Origin: Seiridium cupressi
Lineage: Eukaryota; Ascomycota; Sordariomycetes; Amphisphaeriales; Sporocadaceae
Direction of reading: 5' to 3'
Assembly (NCBI GenBank): GCA_036674765.1
Contig: JARVKI010000019.1
Coordinates: 453,601 to 517,600 of the forward strand
Length of the DNA: 64,000 bases
Positions 11,849-22,847 of the stretch are shown here, one piece after another. The notes under the pieces are model-generated. The model was not told the origin of the DNA. It made no database searches and saw nothing but the letters and a program-made list of their open reading frames with translations. A program made the translations under genes and the position numbers. Numbering within the stretch: position 1 is the first letter of the stretch; each line of letters starts with the position of its first letter.

Positions 11849-13711
11849 CTAATGGGCAAACCTGAAGTCAAGTCGCTTGCTGCCCTGATCCGTCGTGGTG
11901 CGAAGGTATTCGTCCTTCTCCTCGGTTGTTAAAGCGTCCCATTGCTTCTCCTTCTGCTTATTTCTCCATATGTAGAACCCCTTTATGGCGAAGACGTAGA
12001 CGATGTTGTACGCAGTGATCGCAATCAAAACTTTGTTGCCTCTTCGGTATAAAGGTGCGTCGTCGGTTCGATACATCTAAATCAGATGGTGGTCAGCTAC
12101 AAGTAGGGTGCAACAGCACTGGGAAGAGGAGTAAATTACTTACGTTGGAGGAAATGATATTGCTCGCTTGGACACACATGTTGTAGAAGGCACTCCCGAC
12201 TGTACGTGTGCGCACGGTTCCTGCATTCCTAGAAGTGACGGCGACGAGGATTGCATGAGTGTAAGGATTACCGATGATCAATGCACTCAAAGAGTACCAG
12301 GACCAAGGACTGGCACTCGCAGGAAGGAGCTCCAGAGCGATAATGAGAGGTAGCACCCATATTTGGGTAAGGAGCACAACCAGGAATCTGTTGTTGATCT
12401 TTTCCGAGCACCATGTCCAAAAGAGGAGCTGGACCAGGTAGAGTACGTATGCGGGAATGGTCAACAGATTCGTCTGGAAGGTATCAAAACCGAGAGATTT
12501 GAGGTTGAGCGTGAGGTAAGCCGTTGTAGGTGTGCTCGGAATAGACCAGGTAAGACCATAGAAGTAGACGGGCCACAAGTCGTAGTCCCTCATAGCCTCC
12601 CACAGAAGCTTGGGCGTCAGACCTTGACGGTTATGCATGCCACCCTATTGCCATTAGCAAGCTTGCCAAGCAGCTCATGTTCAGCAATGAACCAACCTTT
12701 CCAGGGTCGTCGCGCAGGACTCTGTTGACCATGATCTTCTCCTCCCGCTCAGAGAACAACCGTCCTTACCTCGGAACCTGCTTGCCGTCTGCGTTGGAGA
12801 CGGCGGCAAGTAAAACCATGATAGAATGCCGATGATGGCGGTCAATCCACCTTCGAGGACGAAGAGCCAGCGCCATCCGGCCCAGCCCGAGAGACCGCGC
12901 ATGTGGAGGATGCCATAGGCCAAAAATGCGGAGACGATGTTCGTCATGATGTAGGAGGACCAGAAGAAGGCCAATCGGACTGGAAGCTCCTTGCCTTTGT
13001 AGAAGTAAGAGAGGTAGAGGACCACATCCGGAATGAAGCCACCCTCAATGAGGCCCATGAGAGAACGTGTCGCGTAGAAGGAGGACTCGCCAGTCAGGCG
13101 GCCTTGACAGCAGGCTACAATACTCCATAAGACCATTTGGATGGGGATCCAGACATCGGGGCCAAGCTTTTTGCTGATCATCTGAGATGGCAACTCGGCG
13201 CAGAGACTGGATCAAGTCAGAAAGTTGGCCCATGGAAGACAACTTCAAAGGATCTCACAAGCTAATATAGAAAATGGTCTGACCATAGTTGTACTGATTG
13301 GTCGTCAATCCGAGATCGTTTAACATGTTATCAGACAACGCCTGGGCGATGTTGCCTCTGTCCAGTTGAAGAGCAAAGAACATGAGGCAGACCCATGAGC
13401 AGATCTTCCAATCAAGCTAGGTTCGACGTTAGCATCAAGTCGGCCTTCCAAATTCCGGTCTGACATAACACCTCTAGACTAGCGTGATAAAATACCTTTC
13501 TGATCAAGTGTCTTTCCTCTTGTTCCGACCACTGTACATTAGGGTCGTATCTGTGAGCTCCCTCGTACTTATTGATCGGTGAATAGTACTGGACATGTCC
13601 TCCTTGAGCATATGTATCCGTGTTTTCGGACCGCACCAAAGTCTCGACCGTGTTCAACGTCGATTCTTTCTTCTCTCCATCGGAAGAGAGGTCGTCTGGT
13701 TTTCTCGACAT
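11849..13711 (-). pseudogene. Dal5/allantoate-permease-type MFS transporter with a one-base frameshift
   Basis: Exons (5' to 3'): 13496..13711, 13259..13416, 12697..13206, 12144..12644 and 11849..12076. All four introns (52-79 nt) have sound signals and join in frame, except that the third exon is one base short. The protein matches the anion:cation symporter (Dal5-like) MFS family: a cytosolic N-terminus of about 70 aa, FFALQLDRGN in TM1, NYGQTIFYISFL, the loop ending FRGKDG, then SEREEKIMVNRVLRDDPGK and MHNRQ. Between FRGKDG and SEREEK the frame slips near 12755-12763, where the family normally has a Trp codon. Restored length would be about 537 aa; as written, translation stops near 12681 after about 300 aa, losing roughly TM7-12. 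Either a young pseudogene or a sequencing error. Family substrates are small organic anions, vitamins or allantoate. Confidence 0.8.
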
Positions 13712-13807
13712 GTTCAGGTGCCTATAGTTTGCGGCAGTGCAGACAGAGATGAAGACTCAACCTCGACTTGCTTGATCATCAAGGCATGCAGCAAGGATTG
13801 ACGGGCA

Positions 13808-13852
13808 GATAAGTGGCGTTGGTCTATTCTTGGGCTTTGCTCCTCTTATATA
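13808..13852 (-). promoter_or_regulatory. Candidate TATA box and GATA motif upstream of the transporter
   Basis: On the minus strand a TATATAAG lies at 13845-13852, about 135 bp upstream of the ATG at 13711. A GATAAG lies at 13808-13813 on the plus strand. GATA motifs are bound by AreA-type nitrogen regulators, which would suit a Dal5-family gene; this is inference from short motifs. Confidence 0.3.
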
Positions 13853-15401
13853 CATACTAGTATTGCGGTTTCTGCGGATTCGAAAACAGCGATCTGGAGC
13901 GGATCGCCACCCGCGTTGCGATTATGTCATAGAGCAGTCAGTTCCCATGGACCGTATTGAATTGCTTTCTTTCAACACTACTTGAATTTGTAGAAAGGTG
14001 GCTTGGTGGTGCAATATTACGCCAAGCCTAGTCTGTCTGCTATACCTAGCTGAGATCCCGAGATGTAATGGCAACAGGTAGATCTTGCCATCAACTTGTA
14101 TGTCATAACTCCTGCACCATTGGCACTTTTCCGGTTAAGTATCACATCCGCGGGATTGTACGTTTTCGAGGGTGTCTCCAAGGTGACGACAAAAGAGTCG
14201 AGACTGTATGGTGCAATATCACGTCAAGCGCAATTGACCAATCAGATGCTGTGCAGATCGAGGTTATAGCGTGCACCATGCGCCAAAATCAGATCAGAGG
14301 CGACTCAGTACGGCGATAAATCGGTTATAAATAGCCATGCTTGGAGAGTCTGTGATCCAGCAGAATGGTTGAACCAGTATTCTAGCGCCCGTAAAGCATG
14401 ACTCCAGCGACACATCCCGTGTTACGCCCCCATCTCGAAGCGTCGTATGGAGGAGCAGAGCAAGATTATCAATGTAGGTAATGGCCGACTTCCGGGCCGA
14501 AATACTCTCCTTATCTATTTCGGAAGAACATAAATCTGCTATATCTCGCCACAGTTTTCCCTTTATCGCATCATCAAGGTGACATCGGTGTCCGTGCCGT
14601 CGTATCATGGACTTTTTGGAAGAGGCTGAACTGGGGGGTTCAAACTCATGCATGACCACGGTCACATAGTTCATTGTACATGGCTTGGCCCTATGCTGGC
14701 CTTCGATTTCGATAGTTGCTACACTAATGTAAGGTTTACTACTACTTTCAGCGCTGGTTTACGGCTGATATGGCACCATACTACAAAGTACACGCGCGTC
14801 ATTCGTGACCACGGTCTGCAAGATAAGATTGATGCCCAATATCATCTCAATATTGAGTGGTACCTCCCTCTGTCATATAGCGATAAAACATTGTGGATTT
14901 GACATGACAGTGTGACCATACTCAATCCCATCCCACGTTTGGTTGTTACCTTTTTTACTGTAGCCGTGGCCGGTGTGAAACATTTAATTTATTAGTCCTT
15001 TTGCTTCCAGCTGCTGAACATGGATTTAGCTCTTAATATGATCCAGTATGCGTTATATCTGAATGGGTCGAGACAGGAGTCGGTCTGGCGATGATCAGAT
15101 GCGAGGGCAAATAATCATTGAGCTGAGCTTCGTCGTTAACATTCAAGGCTATGATGCGGATAAGTTTAAACGTGTTGCATAGCTATTTTACACCTGTGCG
15201 AGATTGCGTTTAAGCAGCGACTTAATTATGTTGGATTCACGTAAAGTTCTTCAAGTGCAATATTTAGTTTAGACAGAAAGAAAAGGGGGTGAGTAAAGGG
15301 GTAAAAAAAGGGGTTCTCTATCCTACTTTCGGACCTCTAACGTGTGCTTGTGGATGCATTAGGCAAAAGAGTTGACCCACCGCTTGATGGGCTACATCTC
15401 T

Positions 15402-15466
15402 GTTTTTCTTTCTTTTTTTTTTCTTTTTTTTTCTTTTTTTTTTTCTTTTTTCTTTTCTTTTTTCAC
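15402..15466. repeat. T-rich homopyrimidine tract
   Basis: A run of T blocks interrupted by single C, about 65 bp. It gives spurious Lys/Phe-rich frames on the two strands. Confidence 0.85.
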
Positions 15467-16903
15467 CTTTGTTTCTTCTTTTTGTGCCCCTTTTCCACCT
15501 CTTTCTGTTTCTTTCTGTATGGATCATGGCAGATTTGAAAGTAGATAGTATCCTATATGATTGCCTTCGCAATAACCACTCGACCACTACACCGTGTCCC
15601 ACACTTGTGGACATTAGCGATTACTTCAATTTAGATATATATGGTCATTGCAAAGTGCGCAAGTTTCTAGAAAGCTGTGGGGGAAAGGCCGGGTGTAGGG
15701 ATACGTGCGCCACCGCCGGAAAATTAAAGATCAAGACTAAGATAATGAGACCATCATGAAATTTCAAACAACCCCAAATTGAACTTGCTCCTAGAAAACA
15801 GTCGATAGCGGAACATATGATCACTTGAGCGCCTTATTGGAGCTGCGATATAGAACCATTAAGGTCGGCTCCTCAGCCATGGCCCTACATGTGGTATCAG
15901 TTGAGGCCTGTAACTCAGCTTGGTGTGACTGTTCAGTCATGAAGCTGAGCGAGGATGTTCCATAAGAGTTGAGCATGTTTTTGAGACTTCCCCCTTTGAA
16001 ACACGACGTCGGAGAAAAAGTCTGCACTCACCATGAGAATGCCCGAGCACTGCATTATTTCAGCACTAATATCAAGATATACCTCCTTGCGCTTATATGG
16101 ATTCACTTCATCATATTAGTTCCGCTATCGACGTTTATTCGTCTTGGACTTGCTCATCGCACCAAACGGTTACATGAGAGTTGATGTCGACAGTTGGGTG
16201 CAAGATATTTATCCAAAAAGTGTAAAATGCGCGCATATTTGCGCAGCTGAAGACATGATTGCGTATCGTTCAAGATTTAGTCATGGCGAGCCTCAAATTG
16301 TACGTTCATGTCCGTTAGTAACACATGAGTGACATGAGCAGAATTGAGCTACGCTACCTGATAGGACCATATACATTGATGTAATCTTGCCGCGCAACTC
16401 AAAGCGTCCAAGACTATACACAAAGTCAAATCGCCTTACAAGAACATGTTCAACTAGCCCATTGCACAAGTTAGAGTTAACGCGCATAGGGCTCTCGTGA
16501 TATGCGCGAGTTGCTCCCATGGATGCTCAGATGATAAGCACAACGAACGGATAACACATCATCAACATACCGGTTTGCTAGTTCATGGTTCAAAGGCTGG
16601 TTTACGAACGATTAAAGCTTCGTATTACTATAGAATGGTGTGACGAGGAGTGTGAACTTCTCCACCATCAGCCAGGGCTAGCCAAACGGCTTGTCAAGTG
16701 GCCAGTGAATCCAAAAGAAACATGGCGTCTGTATACCCTTCTCCTGAACGCCAGATTCCGTCCAAATTCATGTGTTCTACACATTATTACCGATTGTTAT
16801 TATTCCAGTATCAACTCGTCATACTACTCGTGATGCTCGTGACCCATATCCAGATGATTTGTTTTGACCTTGATTACACACTGATATCGCTCGCTTCAGT
16901 TCC

Positions 16904-17472
16904 CTAGACGCCAACCTGAGACATGCTAGGACCTCTGCGGGCGGACATTCCGCTGCCTCGGAAAGCCTTGAAGGCGAAGAATAGAGTGGCAATGTAGCAG
17001 ATGAACAGGAACCACATGAAGACGTCGCTGGCCTGAATCTCACGGCACTGCTTCTGGTCGCCGTTGGTGGAGCCGAATGCAATGTAGTCGCTTCCCTTGC
17101 CGGACTGTGAAGGCTGCGTTAGCATATGGGGTTTTCGAGTGGGAGGTTCTTGGAATGACCTACCAGATTGGAGCAGTTGACTGCACCCAGCTTCGCGGCC
17201 AGGACCACGGCGCTGATGAAGGTGAAGAGGACTGCGAAACCATCGAGAGCGAGCAGCACGATGGGCATGGCAAGCGAAGTGACGAAGGATGCGATCAGGC
17301 CGTAGAGCGCGGCAATCCACGACAGCACGGCGACGAAGATGGTGAAGTTGATGGCAGACTTGCCAGAGCCGGATGTGCTGGCATAGTTGGCGATGGCATT
17401 GCCGATGAGCGCGGTGATCAACAGCGTCCAGAGCAGTTGGACCAGACGCAGGATAGTGTTTATAAACTCCAT
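16904..17472 (-). CDS. Nce102-like MARVEL-domain membrane protein
   Basis: Two exons, 17164..17472 and 16904..17104 (59-nt intron), 169 aa. It begins MEFINTILRLVQLLWTLL. There are four predicted membrane segments: two in the first 70 residues, one around residues 75-95, and one in the second exon (MWFLFICYIATLFFAF). Length and layout match the fungal Nce102/FHN1 family (about 170 aa), tetraspan MARVEL proteins of the plasma membrane that in yeast organise eisosomes (MCC domains) and sense sphingolipid. The cysteines at the exon junction region (GAVNCSNL) fit an extracellular loop. The start is the first in-frame ATG; a TTG six codons upstream is not used as a start in fungi. Confidence 0.9.
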
Positions 17473-20400
17473 TTTTAGGGATTGCGACAATGAAGCGTGA
17501 TGATGGTGGAGCTTCGAAGATGGACGATGAGATCGGTAGTGGGGGTAATTGGCCTTTTGGTTCTAGAATGGCTGTGTATGCGACGGATGTTGTTGTTGCT
17601 GTAGACAACCGGAGGGGGTGCAGGGAGGGACAAGTTTAATAGGAGCGGTGATCTGCAATGGTGTGATGTTGTCACAATTATGGTTCAGTGGAGGCTTGCA
17701 GAGTCTTTGCAACTACGGTTTCCATGTCAATCGATGATGCTGGTTCCAGGGCCTGGCAGATCGGTAGGAGCGGCCAATAGCGGAGCCCTATGACGTTGCG
17801 TGGCGCCCCGGAGCTCATGCAGAGTGATGCGCGTCAAGCTCGAGGTTGCTCCTTTCTTTTTGTTCAGATGGACTCGAAACAACACAACGCAGGATGCAGG
17901 CGATTAAGAATAGCGATGCAACCAACAGGCTGCCAGGGCTTCGCTGGAGCTGCACTCACTGTTGTCGAATTGTGCCACAAACAATCCTGTGCAAATCGTC
18001 TGCCGGTGCTCTATTCTGAGTATGGGCAACGCAGAAGCGGTAGGTACCTATTCTGCTTCGCGGTTGACCGGCCAGTGATGCTGTCATCTCCCTGCCCGCT
18101 AGGATCTGGGGGATGTGCAAGGGCCCACCCGGCGCCCGGCAGTGATTGGGTAGCGCTGTCCAGGCAGCCCACCAGACCCTGCATCGGCCTGTCGAGAGCG
18201 CGGCACTTGCAGCCACAACCGCGCGACGTGCATCATGAGACGCCCCGAGCAGAGCAGAGCAGAGAGAGAAGCTTGCTCGTCACCCAATTGTACCTTCAGA
18301 GCTCAGCCATTTGGCGGCACGCACGCGCATTACCCATTTGCAAAGCCACATTTCGTGACTCTGCGATGAAACAAAGGCTTACGTTCTCGGATTTTATCCA
18401 CAAGCAGAGGAATGACCCAAAAAGCGTTCGTTTCTCTTTCTACCGGCAGCCGGCCAACCGCCACACCTTTCAGATTGAAGGAGACCAAGATCTCTGTAAA
18501 CTACATTATGCCGACCCATCTTATGGTCACGCACGCACGAAGCAACCAAAATGACGCGCCGTGATACAAACCTTCTGGCAAAATCTAGTCCGAGTCCCGA
18601 CTATGCCTTACAGTGACGAACCAGCTGCTCTAGAAAAGCTAGTTGGCCACGCTTACCACGTACTACCAGCTACCCGTTGAGGCCATGCGAGTTTAGGCCT
18701 TCCTGATGACCCTTCTACGTAAGCTTTCCGCAAGCACCCGTGGACCCTATGAGTCGACGCTATCGATAGTGTTCTACTGTACAGGTGCACTAGCGAAAAG
18801 CCATCTGCTGTCGTCCGATCATGGCGTCGCCCATTCCGCACGCTGCGTAGCACGCGGTACGATGATATCACAGAACACTACGATAGTCATGGAATAAATG
18901 TTCCCTCGGTGCTAGACTAGGAGCATTACCTTGCCAATTCCGGATCTTTCAAATAATGCCCCTCATGCGCTGGTAAGCCCTCAATGTTCTCATAGGTACA
19001 TTATTCATACCATGTACGCCAAGCCTCCTGGGGGTAGTTACCAAGTGCAAGATAAGCGGAACCCGCGCTTGGTTGCAGTCTTGGTTCATTATCCATCACA
19101 CTCCCTAAAATGCTGGCCTCCTTGGATGAGATCCATCAAAAATCATTTTCTCTCACTCTACTATTTGACTGCAATATAACACCATTTGAAATATGCGTCA
19201 AAAACTTTTTAGACGTTACGAGCATCGTGTCTAAATGAATCTATGGTAAGGATCGAGGTGCTCCAGCATGTCTGCATTTTCGAAGCTTTGGTTGAAGCAA
19301 AGGCACAGCAGGCTGGTGCATCTACCAACTATTACCCTAGGTATTTATTTCCTTGAACGGGGACAATGGAATTTCTACGGCACGTTTTTTTGGACTTCAC
19401 GCATTACTTGACGGTAGCATTAAGTCGGAAGTTTTATTTTATCTCTGTAACGTTCTCATCTATCCTAGAGTACTAAAGAATGCCTCAATATACCACCATT
19501 CGCCGTACGAGAAAACTCACTTCTCAGAAGCTTTTACTCACCGTCTAAATGCTTCAGTGAGAACAAGAGGTCGCCCAAAGGTTCTATGGTGTACAGGTTT
19601 GCTGTCATGTGTCCAACATCATTCTCACCTCAGAGTACGGGAAGCCCCTTTAAATCTACATTCTACATGAAGTGCCTCATTAGCCGTATTAGAAACCGGA
19701 TTTATTTCTCCTCATCCCCCTTGACCCAACCACGTATCGAGGGTCGCCCTTTGTACTTGAGCCTGGTGCGGGGATAGTGGACCTGATAACTGTCTGAACA
19801 ATAACATCATAACCACCTAATAAGACCGCGCAATGGCGTAAAGACCATTAAACCTCAACTAAGCCTTCCGTGCCTTCTTGACGTCGGCCTATTTTCCATT
19901 GTATTTATGGACAGCTTATAGGTCTCTATTGAATACGGTCTGAGTAGTCCAGGGACCATTGGTGCAATCACCATAGAGACAGGTGCCGACGTACTCGCCA
20001 GTCTGAGCTTTGTCGTATGCTGAACCCTCCATATGGATTCATGTGATATGCGAGCTGATCTGTTGTTTGAAAATTTCCGTTCGTGTGTCGATATGTTCTG
20101 TGGGTACTGCCACCAGCTCACGTCGGAGAGCACGATTCTCGGCGGCGAGTCTGCCAGTGCTGCTGTATAAAGGACACCATGGGCTGGTTGCGAAGCTGGG
20201 CGGATGTTCTGGGGGTCGTCTGGCCAATGCTGCGTTGTGGGATTTTATCGAAGGGGATACGATAGAGTCGATCAGGAGCCATAGTAGTCGTAGCGGTATG
20301 AACGCAACTTGCCATAGCAGGAGCACATGGGGGGTCTCGTAGAGGAGTTCGAGCCGGCTCTCCGGCTTCATAGTCTATTGAGACACGGATGAGTTGTAGG

Positions 20401-21453
20401 TTGGTCGGTGTAAAAGAGTGTGTTGGGACAGAAAGGTCCGCCTCAATATGAGGAAGAGCCGCGGTGAACGCCGCAATGTTCATGCGACGCATAATAGATC
20501 AGTATGCTCACAAGCCACAGTGATGTGTGCTGTGAAGTCGGGTAGCCTCATCAAACTTCATCCCAAGAGGCTAGTACGAACCGCGTTGCATTTCATCCAT
20601 CGAGGTGAAGTGCGACTTGTGGACGAAAAGTTCTGGCTGCAGAGGATTTGGCAGCTACTCCAGATAGGTTCCGGTCTGCCTTATATGTGTCTTACATGTT
20701 AGACATGGTATGGTGTGGTCTTGACGATCTATGAATTGAGTTTATCGTAACCAGGGAGTGGGAGCTGATGGCTTGTGTATGCTTGTCGTACGGCATGGCA
20801 CTTGAGTAGATCAATATTTGTTCGACTGTTATTATGCTTAGCTTGCAAGCGTCCGTTGAACGCGTCGGGTTTGATCCAGCGCCCAGACTTGTAGTCGGCA
20901 TGGAAACATTTGTCTGTTACCTGGGGAATTTATTTTGGAAGAATTTCCCTTCTGTGTTTCCTTTTGATTTCCGGTCATTTCTTTGTTGGTTGTTCTGCTT
21001 GCTATTATTGATTGATTGAAGATATCTTCATCTCGATATGTATAGCTTTATACAATGTCTTGGAAAGACCTTTAATCAAGGAAAGTTCGATCTTTACGAT
21101 TGAGAGGTGTGGATTGCTGAAACGATATGGTTGCTGGTCAGATGAAGTCAGTATTGGACGTGACCCCGAACCCTGGAGACTCACTGTGCGCAGTTCCTTT
21201 TTGGAATGTAGAAAGACCTTGAAAAGGAGTGTGGTGCCGATTTGCGAGGCTTCCTTATGGCTGATATTACAACCTGAATCGACCCTCTTCTCTATCTACC
21301 CACCAGCCTGATAATCTAAGAAGGACCTGGCTTCAGCTTATTGACAATCACAGCCTGGCTGGGGCGGCTTTTTATGATGCTAGACGGTGAAACAGTAATA
21401 TGACCACACCGCATGCGACAAGGTCTGGGCCTACTGTTCAGACCGTTCCTGCA

Positions 21454-21602
21454 TGTGTTTATGTGTATGTGTGTATGTGTGTATGTGTGTATGTGTGTAT
21501 GTGTGTATGTGTGTGTGTATGTGTGTATGTGTGTATGTGTGTATGTGTGTATGTGTGTTTTCTTTTTTCTTTTTTCTTTTTCTTTTTCTCTCTTTTTTTT
21601 TC
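21454..21602. repeat. GTGTATGT-type microsatellite followed by a polypyrimidine tract
   Basis: About 105 bp of an 8-bp period (GTGTATGT, with small variations) run directly into about 44 bp of T-rich, C-interrupted sequence. Both strands show open low-complexity frames here (CVCV and HTHT type) that are artefacts of the repeat. Confidence 0.9.
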
Positions 21603-21855
21603 CGGTACTGCCACTATGCCTAAATGATTTCGAGTTTATTGCAATCATCAAAGCCAACAAGCTAGTTAAACCACGCTTTTTACCACCATCGGGGAAAAGA
21701 GTGGCAGCAACCCTAGGAGCGAAGGGCATTGGGAGGACTTTGCCACCTTTGAACTCATAGTCACTTGCTTACAAGTGACGGGTTTTCAAGACATCCGGTT
21801 GTCGCCGAGCTGACTCAATAGCCGCAAGGCATTTCCGAATAGAGCACACGCTCCA

Positions 21856-22305
21856 TCATGTAGTCACAAGATTCAGCTGCTCCTTTTGGAGATTCCCAAT
21901 GTTCCTCCAGCAGAAGCGTGAGCCCGGCGCCCTTGGATATAACTCCGTGATAGTCTTGCGATTCTCGTCCTTCTCCAGACGGAACTGCGCGTTTTCTGGA
22001 ATCATACCCTCGAGAATCCCAAAGCCTTACCCACCATCGCGGCAAGACTTGCCCGCGGAGGGACCCATCCATATGTGACGAACTTTTCTGTAATACACTA
22101 GACTCGATACGAACAGAATGCCGAAATCATTCACTCGCAACCAACCCGGAGACAGATGATAAGCAAACACAAGCCAATGCGACATAACAGGCTTCTCTTC
22201 ATGGCTTGACCTACCTTGACCTACTTTACACCAAATCCATAAGCTCCACCTTGTTGTATTTAAGATTCTTGTTATTAGATCGTTTGCAACCCTCAAAATT
22301 GACAT
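21856..22305 (-). other. Coding-like fragment with one in-frame stop (possible gene remnant)
   Basis: Reading the minus strand from 22305 to a TGA at 21856-21858 gives about 150 codons interrupted by a single TAA at 22027-22029. The second half has a natural-looking composition (GILEGMIPENAQFRLEKDEN, later ELYPRAPGSRFCWRNIG). I recognise no family. It may be a decayed gene, a two-exon gene with signals I missed, or chance. Confidence 0.2.
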
Positions 22306-22847
22306 GGTTACAGAGGCTAAGAGATTTGTTATCTCTCGTCCTTAAAGTTTTGCTTCCACAAGTCAGGAAGAATCTGAAGTCTGAAGTCAATAGCTTAACC
22401 TAATATTATGCACAACTAAGAAGGCTGGATCCGAATCGCTTCGAAGAGATAATGTCGGCAAACTTCACTGGATGTAAAGCAAGAGGGATTTGGCTCGTGA
22501 TGGTCGAAGCATGTTTCTAATCTTAGCGACGTGAACTTACGATGTGTGGAGCTGCCGGCACAATTGTGAGATGCGATATGTTAACTTGTTAAGAAGTGTC
22601 TAGTCAATCATTTAGTAGGACTCTGTACAAATGGGTATGTACAAGTGAGAATTTAAGCGAGTGGACTCTAAGAATGCTCAGAAAGGATAAGGTTAAATTT
22701 GTATAATCACATAGACGGAATATAGCTTCTCTCATATATACAAACATCTTTACATACTCGTTGACTCAATTGAGTAAGTCTGCATTTGTATAAATCATAA
22801 ACTATTAATGCCTCACTGGTACGGGCCCATATAGCTTTGGGTTATAT

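Larger units (their letters stand above)
13712..16903. other. Gene-poor stretch of 3.2 kb
   Basis: No confident gene. A 126-codon frame starts with ATG at 14674 (minus strand) but has no domain I recognise. A T-rich tract sits at 15402-15466. The right end should contain the 3' UTR of the Nce102-like gene. Confidence 0.4.
17473..22847. other. Gene-poor stretch of 5.4 kb
   Basis: No confident gene. The first kilobase is the 5' flank of the Nce102-like gene. It includes a 254-codon plus-strand frame (17790..18554) with no domain and repetitive Arg/Pro/Gln composition, probably fortuitous. A TG-rich microsatellite is at 21454-21558, and a coding-like fragment at 21856-22305. Confidence 0.4.

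Noticed and set aside
12720..12770. A 48-nt intron (gtaagg donor near 12766, acceptor aacag) that would explain the transporter frameshift
   Set aside because: Splicing there joins phase 1 to the wrong frame and loses the conserved SEREEKIMV segment, so it does not restore the protein.
14294..14674. 126-codon minus-strand frame with an ATG
   Set aside because: No family recognised and no supporting splice sites or neighbours; cannot be told from chance.
17790..18554. 254-codon plus-strand frame upstream of the Nce102-like gene
   Set aside because: It starts with ATG but has no domain or plausible protein-like pattern, no splice partner, and overlaps the divergent promoter area of a strong gene. 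Probably a chance frame in GC-rich DNA.
21316..21760. Long His/Thr and Cys/Val-repeat frames
   Set aside because: Produced by the TG-rich microsatellite and the polypyrimidine tract.
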